DNA of 10,766 nucleotides from JBGOUJ01 sp041477005. Lineage in GTDB: Bacteria > Acidobacteriota > Terriglobia > Bryobacterales > JACQDG01. The stretch lies in the NCBI GenBank assembly GCA_041477005.1, contig JBGOUJ010000222.1:1-10766 (forward strand). Direction: 5' to 3'. Numbering within the stretch: the stretch's first letter is position 1; each line of letters opens with the position of its first letter. Made by a program: the position numbers and the translations under genes. Below are positions 1-6,544 of this stretch, piece by piece. Under the pieces are notes generated by a model. That model made no database searches. It saw nothing but the letters and a program-made list of their open reading frames with translations, and was not told the DNA's origin.

Positions 1-1553
1 ACCAGATCGCTGTTGTCCGGGCGGTAGGCCACAGCGACGCGGGCGTCCTTGAGCGAGCAGGGGATCCGGCGCATGTTTCGCGGCGGCGAGACCAAGCGGG
101 CCGGCGCCTCGGGGCGCTCCCGGACCCGAACTGCGAACCGGCTGTTGGCGACGGTGATAATCTTCAGGCCCTCGGCGCACTCGACGCCCCGCACCCGGCC
201 CCAGAACAGCGACGTGCCCGGAGGAGGCCAGGCGGGTGACACGGGGCGGCGGGGGAGAACCGCGGTGGCCGGCGGACCGGGCGGGGGGGCCTCCGGCGTG
301 GGTCTCGCCTCGACCCGTACGATGACCTGGGGCGGCGAGGGGTGCGGCGGCGGGCGCAATTCCTGCTCGCGGCGGCGCTCGATTTCGGCCAGCTCGACGC
401 GCCTCCGCTCTTGCAACTCCGGATCGGCGGCGCGGCGGTCCATCGCGGCGAGGCTGGCGCGGGCCTCGTCCCACCGCGAAAGCTGCATCTCGGCCTGGGC
501 TTTCGCCAGCCAATAAAGAGGCGGTTCCGGATCCAGCTCGACGGCCCGGCCGGCGTGGCGGGCGGCCATGTCCGCCGGCCGGCCGGGACGCATCAGGAGC
601 AGGCTGTAGCGGTAGTGGGTAGCGGCGTTCGTGGAGCCGAGGCGAACCGCTTCGGCCAGCCACGGTTCGGCCCGGTCGTATTGGAGAGCGTCCATTTCGA
701 GCGCGCCGAGCGATTCGGCGGGCTCGGGGCGCTCCGGAAGCCGCGCTCGCAGCGCGAGCAGCGCTTCCCGGGCTCGGGCCGTTTGGTTGCTGCCGCGCCA
801 CATTTCCGCCAGCCGATGCTCCCGCTCCCAGGCCTCGAGCGGACGGACCACCGGCAGAGCGTCCGGAATAGCCGGCGAGGCTGCCGGCAGCACCTCCGCC
901 AGGAACCTGTCCGGGAGACTCGATTCCGGTAGATCCCCCGGCGCGTCGAGGGCGGCCAGACGTTGGGCCAGGCTCCCCGAAGAAAAGCGCCTCACGACCA
1001 GCCGGTGCGCTGCCAGCCAGCACCGCGCATAGAACCACGGGCTGCCTTGCGCCCGCGCCTGCTGCTCGTGATGCAGCGCCTCCACATGGTAGGCGAGCGG
1101 CACGCCGAGCTTGATTCCTCCGGGCACGGTTTCCAGGTTGCTCAGCAGCTCGGCGAGTCCTTCGCGCAGCCAATGCGGATGACGACCGGCGACCGGCTGC
1201 ATCGCCTGGTGGGCGAGCTCGTGGGCCAGGGACTTCATCGGGTCGGCCGCCGCTTTCCAGGCGAGTACGATGAAAGACGTCTCCGCCCCCGGTTGGAAGA
1301 ATCCGACCGCCTGTTCCGGCGCGTAGGCTTCCATCTCTTCGCGGGTTGGAAACAGCACAACCTCGGTCCGGGAAGGAGAAAAGGTGAAGCCCAGGGCTTC
1401 GAGCTGGGCGCGGGTGCGCTCGAGCGCCGTCGTGGCGGCGGCTGCCGTTTCCGGCGGACCGGAAGTCATCACCCGGAAATGCCGGGTGCGGGCTTCGGTT
1501 CCTTGGGCCGCAAGCTGGCCCGCGACGAGGAATAGCGCGATTGTTACACGCAT
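1..1553 (-). CDS. Exported peptidase MA-like (gluzincin, DUF1570-type) protein with TPR-like repeats, C-terminus cut by window edge
   Basis: The minus-strand frame opens at an ATG (1553-1551) and has no stop before base 1, so 517 codons are visible and the C-terminus is missing. Residues 1-17 form a short hydrophobic Sec-type signal peptide (MRVTIALFLVAGQLAAQ). The zinc-peptidase signature HELAH is at residues 111-115, followed by WLREGLAEL (128-136), whose Glu is the expected third zinc ligand of gluzincins of the peptidase-MA/DUF1570 kind. Residues of roughly 250-390 are Ala/Leu/Arg-rich paired helices resembling TPRs, followed by a proline-rich linker. The last visible part looks like a small beta domain that often ends such proteins, so probably only a short tail is missing. 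The ATG overlaps the stop of the upstream dehydrogenase gene by 10 nt, which suggests translational coupling. The likely role is an envelope or periplasmic metallopeptidase; substrate and activity are unknown. Fold assignment is good, function is weak. Confidence 0.82.
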   Translation of the reverse strand, partial: MRVTIALFLVAGQLAAQGTEARTRHFRVMTSGPPETAAAATTALERTRAQLEALGFTFSPSRTEVVLFPTREEMEAYAPEQAVGFFQPGAETSFIVLAWKAAADPMKSLAHELAHQAMQPVAGRHPHWLREGLAELLSNLETVPGGIKLGVPLAYHVEALHHEQQARAQGSPWFYARCWLAAHRLVVRRFSSGSLAQRLAALDAPGDLPESSLPDRFLAEVLPAASPAIPDALPVVRPLEAWEREHRLAEMWRGSNQTARAREALLALRARLPERPEPAESLGALEMDALQYDRAEPWLAEAVRLGSTNAATHYRYSLLLMRPGRPADMAARHAGRAVELDPEPPLYWLAKAQAEMQLSRWDEARASLAAMDRRAADPELQERRRVELAEIERRREQELRPPPHPSPPQVIVRVEARPTPEAPPPGPPATAVLPRRPVSPAWPPPGTSLFWGRVRGVECAEGLKIITVANSRFAVRVRERPEAPARLVSPPRNMRRIPCSLKDARVAVAYRPDNSDL

Positions 1554-2620
1554 GGCGCCGCCACCCCCAAACGCTCGGCTGCTTCGAGCAGCTTGGACCA
1601 CACGCCATCGTCGATCGGAATGCCCTCGCGGCGGCGGGTCTGCTCGGCGCGCCACTCCGGCTCGCCGGCCACCATCACCTCGTCGTAGCCCTCGGCCGGG
1701 GCCGCCGATTTCATGAGGCCGATCAGGTGATCCATACGCCGGCCAAACTCCGGCAGCGGCATAAAGCGCCCCACCTCGATCGCCAGAAAACACTGGCTGT
1801 AACCGATCGGTCCTTTGCCTTCGCGCGAGTCGCCCACCTCGCTGCCGATCCGGCCTCCGGAGAGCACCGAGCAGAGGATTTCGACCATCATGGCCAGGCC
1901 ATAGCCCTTGTAGCCGCCGAGCGGCATCAGGAAGCCATCCAGCGCCTCGGCCGTGCTGGTGGTGGGCCGGCCGTCGTTGTCGAGAGCCCAGCCGTACGGC
2001 AACTCCGGTTCCTGTTTGTGCACGGCCCGCATGATTTTGCCCATGGCCACGGTAGTGGTGGCCATATCGAGCAGCCAGGCCGGCCGCTCGCCGCCTGGCA
2101 CGGCCATACAGATGGGGTTGGTCGAGAGCCGCCGCTCGCGCCCCTGCCACGGCGCCACCAGCGGCGTGGCATTGGTAAAGACCACGCCGATCTGGCCCCG
2201 CTCGACCATGTACAGCGCCCAGAAGGCAGCCATGCCGATGTGGTTCGAATTCCGCACCGTCACCAACCCCAGACCGGACCGGCAGGCCAGACGGCTGGCG
2301 TGGCCGGCGGCGATCCCGGCAATCCATTGGCCGACGCCGTTTTCGCCGTCGTAAACCATGGTCGTCGGCGTTTCCGAGACGACCCGACCGTCGCTGGTCA
2401 GGTTGAAAAAGCCGGCCTCCAGATGGGGCAGATAATGGGGAATCAATTGAACGCCGTGGGAATCGACGGCCCGCAAGTTAGCCGCCACCAGCGACTCGGC
2501 CACCAGGGCGGCGCGGTCCTCGGGCATCCCGGCCGCCGCGAGGATGGCCAGGCTGAAAGCCTCCAATTCCGGGAAGTCGATGAGTACGCCCGCCGGCATC
2601 TTTACCCAGTAATAGCACAC
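1544..2620 (-). CDS. Malate/L-lactate dehydrogenase family (Ldh_2) NAD(P)-dependent oxidoreductase
   Basis: This cytoplasmic oxidoreductase belongs to the Ldh_2 family (malate, L-lactate, ureidoglycolate and 2,3-diketogulonate dehydrogenases), which reduces 2-oxoacids or oxidises 2-hydroxyacids with NAD(P)H. Family landmarks are present in order, numbered from the GTG: RAVDSHGV (50-57, conserved His55), VRNSNHIG (122-129), TNATPLVAP (149-157), STNPI (166-170), LDMATTT (184-190), GGYKGYGL (235-242), and a late GEPEW plus GIPI segment. At 358 residues it matches the usual family length. Two starts compete: GTG at 2620, preceded by GAGGG five bases upstream, and ATG at 2599, which gives 351 residues and a more typical N-terminus. 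The GTG has the better ribosome binding site. The gene is divergent from the NHL gene across a palindromic repeat and overlaps the downstream peptidase-like gene by 10 nt. The exact substrate cannot be told from sequence. Confidence 0.92.
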   Translation of the reverse strand: MCYYWVKMPAGVLIDFPELEAFSLAILAAAGMPEDRAALVAESLVAANLRAVDSHGVQLIPHYLPHLEAGFFNLTSDGRVVSETPTTMVYDGENGVGQWIAGIAAGHASRLACRSGLGLVTVRNSNHIGMAAFWALYMVERGQIGVVFTNATPLVAPWQGRERRLSTNPICMAVPGGERPAWLLDMATTTVAMGKIMRAVHKQEPELPYGWALDNDGRPTTSTAEALDGFLMPLGGYKGYGLAMMVEILCSVLSGGRIGSEVGDSREGKGPIGYSQCFLAIEVGRFMPLPEFGRRMDHLIGLMKSAAPAEGYDEVMVAGEPEWRAEQTRRREGIPIDDGVWSKLLEAAERLGVAAPCV

Positions 2621-2638
2621 CTGTACCCTCTAAATCGA

Positions 2639-2711
2639 AACCACAGATCAACACAGATCAACACAGATCAAAACGCGTTCGATCTGTGTTGATCTGTGTT
2701 CATCTGTGGTT
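2639..2711. repeat. Palindrome of tandem decamers (ACACAGATCA type) in a divergent intergenic region
   Basis: Two 31-bp arms (2639-2669 and 2681-2711) are inverted copies matching at 30 of 31 positions, separated by 11 bp that contain the perfect palindrome AACGCGTT. Each arm is built from three head-to-tail units of AACACAGATC; the outermost unit reads CCACAGATC on the left and its near-complement on the right. The element occupies 73 of the 101 bases between the divergent dehydrogenase and NHL genes, ending 18 bp and 10 bp from their starts. It is far too AT-rich and repetitive to be coding. From general knowledge, similar CACAGAT-decamer elements are scattered between genes in many environmental bacteria. 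Whether it is a mobile palindrome, a DNA-binding site or an mRNA structure is not shown. Confidence 0.93.
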
Positions 2712-2721
2712 CCATTAGAGA

Positions 2722-4233
2722 GTGCCCGATTATCGCGGCGAGGTCCACGCTCCGGACTTTCCTCCCGGCGCCGATTGGCTGAATACCCAACGCCCGCTTT
2801 CCATCCGCGACCTGCGCGGCAAGGTCGTGCTGCTCGATTTCTGGACTTTCTGTTGCATCAACTGCATGCACATCCTGCCGGACTTGAAGAAGCTGGAGCG
2901 CAAATACAAGGACGAGCTGGTCGTGGTGGGGATGCACTCGGCCAAGTTCACCGCCGAGCGGGACACGGAAAATATTCGCCAGGCCGTGTTGCGCTACGAG
3001 ATCGAGCACCCGGTGGTGAACGACACCCAGATGGCGGCGTGGCGGCAATACGCGGTGCGCGCTTGGCCCACCGTGGTGCTGATCGATCCGGAAGGCAAGG
3101 TGATCGGCAGGCATTCGGGCGAGGGCCTCTTCGAGCCGTTCGACCGGCTCATCGGGAAGGTGATCGAGGTCTTCGACCAGGAAGGCAAGATCGACCGGAG
3201 CCCGTTGGGGCTGATCCTGGAAGCGGCCAAAGCGCCGCGGCCGGTCCTGTCGTTTCCTGGCAAGGTCCTGGCCGACGAAGCAGGCGGGCGGCTGTTCATC
3301 GCCGATTCGAGCCACAACCGGATCGTGGCGGCCTCGCTCGCCGACGGGACGGTTCTGGGCGTGATCGGCCAGGGAGAGATCGGCCTGGTGGACGGCGATT
3401 TCGAGACAGCGCGTTTCCACCACCCGCAAGGCATGGCCCTCGACGGGCAGCATCTATATATCGCCGATACGGAGAATCATGCCATTCGCCGGGCCGACTT
3501 GGCGGCGCGGCGGGTCGAGACCCTCGCCGGGACGGGCCAGCAAAGCCGCGGCTTAGACGCTTCGCCGGGCCTCGCTGCCGGCCGGGCGCTCAACTCGCCG
3601 TGGGACCTGGTCGTCCACAACGGGGTCCTCTACATCGCCATGGCCGGCCCGCACCAGATCTGGAAAATGGGTCTGAAGACGGGAAAGATCGGCGGCCACG
3701 CCGGCAGCGGCCGGGAGGCGCACATCGACGGACCGCTGGCCGAAGCAGCGCTGGCCCAGCCGAGCGGCCTCACTACCAACGGGCAAGCCCTGTTTTTCGC
3801 CGACAGCGAGGTCAGCTCGATCCGCGCCGCCGACCTCGATCCCCTCGGGCGCGTCTCGACGTTGGCCGGCCAGGGCCTGTTCGACTACGGCGACATCGAC
3901 GGCGCCGGCGACCAGGTCCGCTTGCAGCATCCGCTGGGCGTCCTGTGGGTGGATAGCTTTCTCTACGTCGCCGACACTTACAACAACAAGATCAAGATCC
4001 TGTTTCCGCAGACCCGCGCCGTGGCGACGTTCGCCGGCACGGGAAAGGCGGGCCTGCGCGACGGCCCCGCCGACCAGGCCGAGTTCAACGAGCCGGCCGG
4101 TTTGGCGGCGGCCCACGCCCAACTCTACGTGGCCGACACCAACAACCACGCCATTCGCCGGATTGACCTGGCGAGCCGGGAGGTTTCGACCTTCTGCCTT
4201 CGACTCGGAGACGCTACCGAACAGCAAAAGTGA
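2722..4233 (+). CDS. Thioredoxin-like/NHL-repeat protein (NHLRC2-like)
   Basis: This 503-residue two-domain protein resembles the NHLRC2 family. Residues about 8-165 are a thioredoxin-like fold with LLDFWTFCCINCMHILPDL (37-55); the redox motif is CCINC (44-48), so CxxC is Cys45-Cys48, and the cis-proline segment is AWPTVVLIDPEGKVIG. From about 174 to the C-terminus there are six NHL-type blades, each carrying a (L/F)(Y/F)(I/V/F)AD-like core (for example LFIADSSHNRIV, LYIADTENHAIR, LYVADTYNNKIK, LYVADTNNHAIRRID) followed by a TLAGTG-like turn, making a six-bladed propeller. No signal peptide is visible, so it is probably cytoplasmic. The start is GTG: an in-frame TAG lies six bases upstream, which excludes any longer form, and there is only a weak AGAG in place of a ribosome binding site. 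A redox or protein-interaction role is inferred; the bacterial function is not established. Confidence 0.93.
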   Translation: MPDYRGEVHAPDFPPGADWLNTQRPLSIRDLRGKVVLLDFWTFCCINCMHILPDLKKLERKYKDELVVVGMHSAKFTAERDTENIRQAVLRYEIEHPVVNDTQMAAWRQYAVRAWPTVVLIDPEGKVIGRHSGEGLFEPFDRLIGKVIEVFDQEGKIDRSPLGLILEAAKAPRPVLSFPGKVLADEAGGRLFIADSSHNRIVAASLADGTVLGVIGQGEIGLVDGDFETARFHHPQGMALDGQHLYIADTENHAIRRADLAARRVETLAGTGQQSRGLDASPGLAAGRALNSPWDLVVHNGVLYIAMAGPHQIWKMGLKTGKIGGHAGSGREAHIDGPLAEAALAQPSGLTTNGQALFFADSEVSSIRAADLDPLGRVSTLAGQGLFDYGDIDGAGDQVRLQHPLGVLWVDSFLYVADTYNNKIKILFPQTRAVATFAGTGKAGLRDGPADQAEFNEPAGLAAAHAQLYVADTNNHAIRRIDLASREVSTFCLRLGDATEQQK

Positions 4234-4288
4234 CCGGGTCTTGCCAATTCCAGGGGGGCACGTCCTGGCGCTCGGGATCGAAACAGAT

Positions 4289-4302
4289 TATACTGTAACC
4301 AT
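4289..4302 (+). promoter_or_regulatory. -10 box giving a probable leaderless start for the toxin-antitoxin operon
   Basis: TATACT at 4289-4294 differs from the consensus -10 at one base and ends only eight bases before the antitoxin ATG (4303). A transcript begun the usual 6-8 bases downstream would have essentially no 5' leader, and indeed no purine-rich ribosome binding site is seen. No good -35 lies 16-18 bp upstream. A short dyad, ACAG (4283-4286) and CTGT (4293-4296), brackets the -10 box and could be part of an operator, but four-base arms are weak evidence. Confidence 0.55.
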
Positions 4303-4593
4303 ATGGTCCCGCAGCACTTACGACCTTTCTTTTGGGATGTGAGCCCGGACGGTTTTGACCCCGCCTCGCACCCTCAATACACCATCACACGTCTGCTCGA
4401 ACACGGGGACCAGGACGCCGTCGGCTGGCTCCGGAAATCGTTCACGGAAGGGCAGATCAAAGAGGTCCTTCGCACCGAGCGGAGGCTTTCCCGTCGATCG
4501 GCCAATTTCTGGGCGCTGGTGTATCACATCGATCCGCAGGAAGTGGCGGCGCTGAAACGCGCGGGCTCCGATTCGCTGTTTCCGGCCGCTTGA
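4303..4593 (+). CDS. DUF6922-like antitoxin partner of an AbiEii-type toxin
   Basis: This 96-residue protein has the features I associate with the small DUF6922-type proteins encoded just before AbiEii nucleotidyltransferases. PFFWD is at residues 8-12, then HPQYTITRLLEHGDQDAVGW (about 23-42), a TEGQIKEVLR helix, and RLSRRSANFWALVY (61-74). It is short, charged, without signal peptide or membrane segment, so cytoplasmic. The next gene starts nine bases downstream, giving an antitoxin-first operon. By analogy with other AbiEi/AbiEii-like pairs it should neutralise the toxin or repress the operon, but it lacks an obvious AbiEi winged-helix, so the mechanism may differ. The ATG follows a -10 box with almost no leader. 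Assignment rests on remembered motifs and gene order. Confidence 0.85.
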   Translation: MVPQHLRPFFWDVSPDGFDPASHPQYTITRLLEHGDQDAVGWLRKSFTEGQIKEVLRTERRLSRRSANFWALVYHIDPQEVAALKRAGSDSLFPAA

Positions 4594-4602
4594 GCGCTCC
4601 AC

Positions 4603-5238
4603 ATGCAGGGAGATCTCTGGCACTCGGAAGTGATTACCGCTGCCGTCGAGCGCACGCTGCGCGATCTCTACCGGGCTTCTCTGCTCGCCGGGTTCTATCT
4701 CGCGGGTGGAACCGGCTTAGCCCTCCGGCTCGGGCACCGGCGGTCGGTGGATCTGGATTTTTTCAGCGCCGAGGCGTTCGACCAGGAGAGGCTTTTACAG
4801 AAGGTCCAGCAGTTAAGCGGGTTCTCTTTGCTCCGAAAGGATGAGCAGACCCTGCATGTGAACATTGCCGGCACGCGGGTGACCTTCCTTGGCTACACGT
4901 ATCCGGTTCTGTTTCCCTTCCAATCCTTCTCCGGCGTGAAGGTGGCCGATCCTCGAGACATCGCCTGCATGAAGATCAGCGCCATCGCGGGCCGGGGAGC
5001 AAGGCGTGACTTCGTGGATCTCTATGCGGCTTCGAAGCCCTGGGGACTGAGCGAGCTCCTGGAGTTGTTCCGTCATAAGTTCGCTCAGGCCAATTACAGC
5101 CTGGTACACGTTCTAAAGTCCCTCACTTATTTTGAGGACGCCGAGAAGGACCCGATGCCTGACATGCTGACGCCGATCTCCTGGGACGAGGTGACCGGGT
5201 TTTTCTCCAGCGAGGCGCCCCGCCTGCTTGAAATTTAG
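4603..5238 (+). CDS. AbiEii/AbiGii-type nucleotidyltransferase toxin
   Basis: This 211-residue protein belongs to the DNA-polymerase-beta-like nucleotidyltransferase superfamily. The core motif runs GFYLAGGTGLALRLGHRRS (30-48), then VDLDFF (49-54), with the metal-binding acidic pair Asp50 and Asp52. The second conserved block is DIACMKISAIAGRGARRDFV (119-138) followed by DLY, containing the Lys and the R..KD/RD-type residues typical of AbiEii. Members studied elsewhere add nucleotides to tRNA or other targets, causing growth arrest that can protect a population from phage (type IV toxin-antitoxin or abortive infection). It is soluble and cytoplasmic. Its ATG lies nine bases after the antitoxin stop, so the two are co-transcribed. 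It is slightly shorter than the larger AbiEii toxins (about 300 residues) but all catalytic motifs are intact. The gene converges on the minus-strand hydrolase gene with 19 bp between stops and no clear terminator. Confidence 0.92.
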   Translation: MQGDLWHSEVITAAVERTLRDLYRASLLAGFYLAGGTGLALRLGHRRSVDLDFFSAEAFDQERLLQKVQQLSGFSLLRKDEQTLHVNIAGTRVTFLGYTYPVLFPFQSFSGVKVADPRDIACMKISAIAGRGARRDFVDLYAASKPWGLSELLELFRHKFAQANYSLVHVLKSLTYFEDAEKDPMPDMLTPISWDEVTGFFSSEAPRLLEI

Positions 5239-5257
5239 CGCGGTGCCATGGAGCGTC

Positions 5258-6421
5258 CTACACCCGGTCCAGGTTCTTGTAGACCTCTTCGATATTCGTA
5301 TTCACGGAGTCCTGCAGCGGCTTGGCCGGGCCGAAGTTGGGGAAGTACTTGTAAAGGTTCGCGTCGACAAAATCCTTGTAGCCGTTCGACTGCAGTGACT
5401 TGAGAGACGCCACCGTGTTGCTCTGCTGCAGCTCGGCGACCGTCTTGCCGGCCTTCTTGCCATCCTCCACCCGCGCCGCCAGCTCCTCGATGTAATTCCG
5501 CATGTTGGTCAGGCGGTCATGGTTGTGGTGCACGGGGCCGTGGCCGGGCAGGATCTGGTCGAAGGCGAGCTTGTTCACCGAGTCCATCGTCTTCGGCCAG
5601 CTCTTGGGGAAGCCGTCGGCGATGTAGGGCAGAAAGCCGTGGATCATATCGCCGGTGGCCACCGCGCGCTTTTGCGGGCAGAACACGACCACGTCGCCGG
5701 CCGTGTGGGCGTGGCCGTGAAACTCGACGTGCAGCTCGTGGGCGCGGTCCTTGATCACGTGCGACCGGGCGAAAGCGATGGTCGGCAACTCCAGCGAAAA
5801 GCTCTTCATCTCGGCCTGGAAGGCATTGAGTTGCCGGATCTGCTCCTGGCAAAAAGCCTTCTCCGCCGCCGAGGACGCTTTGCTCATCCGGCTCTGGAGC
5901 GCGTCAATCATGGGCGGGATCCCATCCAGCGCCGCCTTCAGCCGCGACGGCGCCTCCTGCGCCATCAACTGCTTGGTCGGCTCGCTGGCGACGAAATCGA
6001 CCTTGCCGGCGGCCTTGTAAGCCGAGTTTCCCTGCATGTGGTCCCAGTGGAAGTGCGAGTTGACCACGAACCGCACCGGCTTGGGCGTCACCTCTTTCTT
6101 GATCTGGGCGATCAGCGACGCCGCGGCGGAGGGCTTCGAGTGCGCGTCCACCACCAGCACATCTTCCGAGTTCACGAAGATGGCGGCGTTGGAGTTGATC
6201 ATCGCCTGGGCGCGGGCGATGGCGGCGTAGACCCCGTCGGCGACCTTTTCGATGTCGAAGAGCGGCGCTCCGCCGGCCGTGGGCGCCATGGCCCGGGCCC
6301 AAGCCGCGCGATGGAAGCCGATCTCCAGCACCGAAGCCCCGGCCAGCGCGCCGCCCAGGGCGGCTCGGAAGAAATCGCGGCGGGAGGGAGAAGCGTGACA
6401 AGCGTGACTGTGGGTGTGCAT
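5258..6421 (-). CDS. Tat-exported metallo-beta-lactamase-fold hydrolase
   Basis: This 387-residue protein starts with a Tat signal: SRRDFFRAAL at 13-22, an Ala/Gly-rich hydrophobic stretch, and a likely cleavage near residue 42-46 (AWARAM). The MBL fold follows with its metal ligands: HFHWDH (123-128), GHAHTAGD (236-243, ligand His239), ATGDMIH (255-261, bridging Asp258) and LPGHGPV (291-297, ligand His294). The insert between the first and second motifs (about 150-230) is long and helical. This places it among periplasmic MBL-fold proteins of the type annotated as cyclase- or quinoprotein-relay-SoxH-like; the substrate cannot be read. The ATG is fixed by AAAGGAGG nine bases upstream. It is the last gene of the probable minus operon and is separated from the methyltransferase by a long palindrome that abuts its ribosome binding site. 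Confidence 0.92.
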   Translation of the reverse strand: MHTHSHACHASPSRRDFFRAALGGALAGASVLEIGFHRAAWARAMAPTAGGAPLFDIEKVADGVYAAIARAQAMINSNAAIFVNSEDVLVVDAHSKPSAAASLIAQIKKEVTPKPVRFVVNSHFHWDHMQGNSAYKAAGKVDFVASEPTKQLMAQEAPSRLKAALDGIPPMIDALQSRMSKASSAAEKAFCQEQIRQLNAFQAEMKSFSLELPTIAFARSHVIKDRAHELHVEFHGHAHTAGDVVVFCPQKRAVATGDMIHGFLPYIADGFPKSWPKTMDSVNKLAFDQILPGHGPVHHNHDRLTNMRNYIEELAARVEDGKKAGKTVAELQQSNTVASLKSLQSNGYKDFVDANLYKYFPNFGPAKPLQDSVNTNIEEVYKNLDRV

Positions 6422-6430
6422 AGGGGACGT

Positions 6431-6438
6431 CCTCCTTT
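6431..6438 (-). promoter_or_regulatory. Strong ribosome binding site of the MBL-fold gene
   Basis: On the minus strand AAAGGAGG lies nine bases before the ATG at 6421. It decides the start codon, and directly borders the outer end of the palindromic repeat at 6439-6544. Confidence 0.85.
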
Positions 6439-6544
6439 GGAATTGAGAAATTTAGGAATTGAGAAATTGAGAAATGAAGACACCCCTCCGCTCGGCGCGC
6501 GGGCTTCCTTTCTCAATTCCTCCATTCCTCAACTTCTCAATTTC
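6439..6544. repeat. Long imperfect palindrome of GGAATTGAGAAATT units between two same-strand genes
   Basis: Two 37-bp arms (6439-6475 and 6508-6544) are inverted copies matching at 31 of 37 positions without any gap. The pairing continues for four more bases inward (GAAG 6476-6479 with CTTC 6504-6507), leaving a 24-base GC-rich loop. Within the left arm the 14-mer GGAATTGAGAAATT occurs twice, 16 bp apart. Composition is strongly AT-rich compared with the genes on each side. The element spans precisely from the AAAGGAGG ribosome binding site of the MBL-fold gene to the TGA stop of the methyltransferase (6543-6545), which it overlaps by two bases. No poly-T tract makes it a classic terminator. 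It differs in sequence from the palindrome at 2639-2711. Confidence 0.92.

Noticed and set aside
49..1535. Several overlapping plus-strand frames at the left end
   Set aside because: They lie opposite a continuous minus-strand frame with signal peptide, HExxH and gluzincin Glu motifs; none shows a recognisable domain.
1541..2692. 383-codon plus-strand open frame opposite the Ldh_2 gene
   Set aside because: It is antisense to a gene with full Ldh_2 motifs, has His/Arg/Pro-rich composition typical of GC-rich shadow frames, and its end is translated from the palindromic repeat.
2639..2711. CRISPR array
   Set aside because: Units are 10 bp with no spacers and are mirrored around a centre, and no cas gene is present.
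2689..2717. Promoters inside the palindrome (TTGATC, 17 bp, then CCATTA on plus; mirror arrangement on minus)
   Set aside because: TTGATC matches four of six -35 positions but the -10 hexamers match poorly on both strands, so I do not claim promoters.
2706..3956. 416-codon plus-strand frame overlapping the NHL gene
   Set aside because: Arg/Gly/Pro-rich composition without motifs; the overlapping frame from 2722 encodes a recognisable thioredoxin/NHL protein throughout.
4250..4268. Terminator hairpin after the NHL gene (CCAGG/CCTGG)
   Set aside because: Only a 5-bp stem and no T-run follows; it is not a convincing intrinsic terminator.
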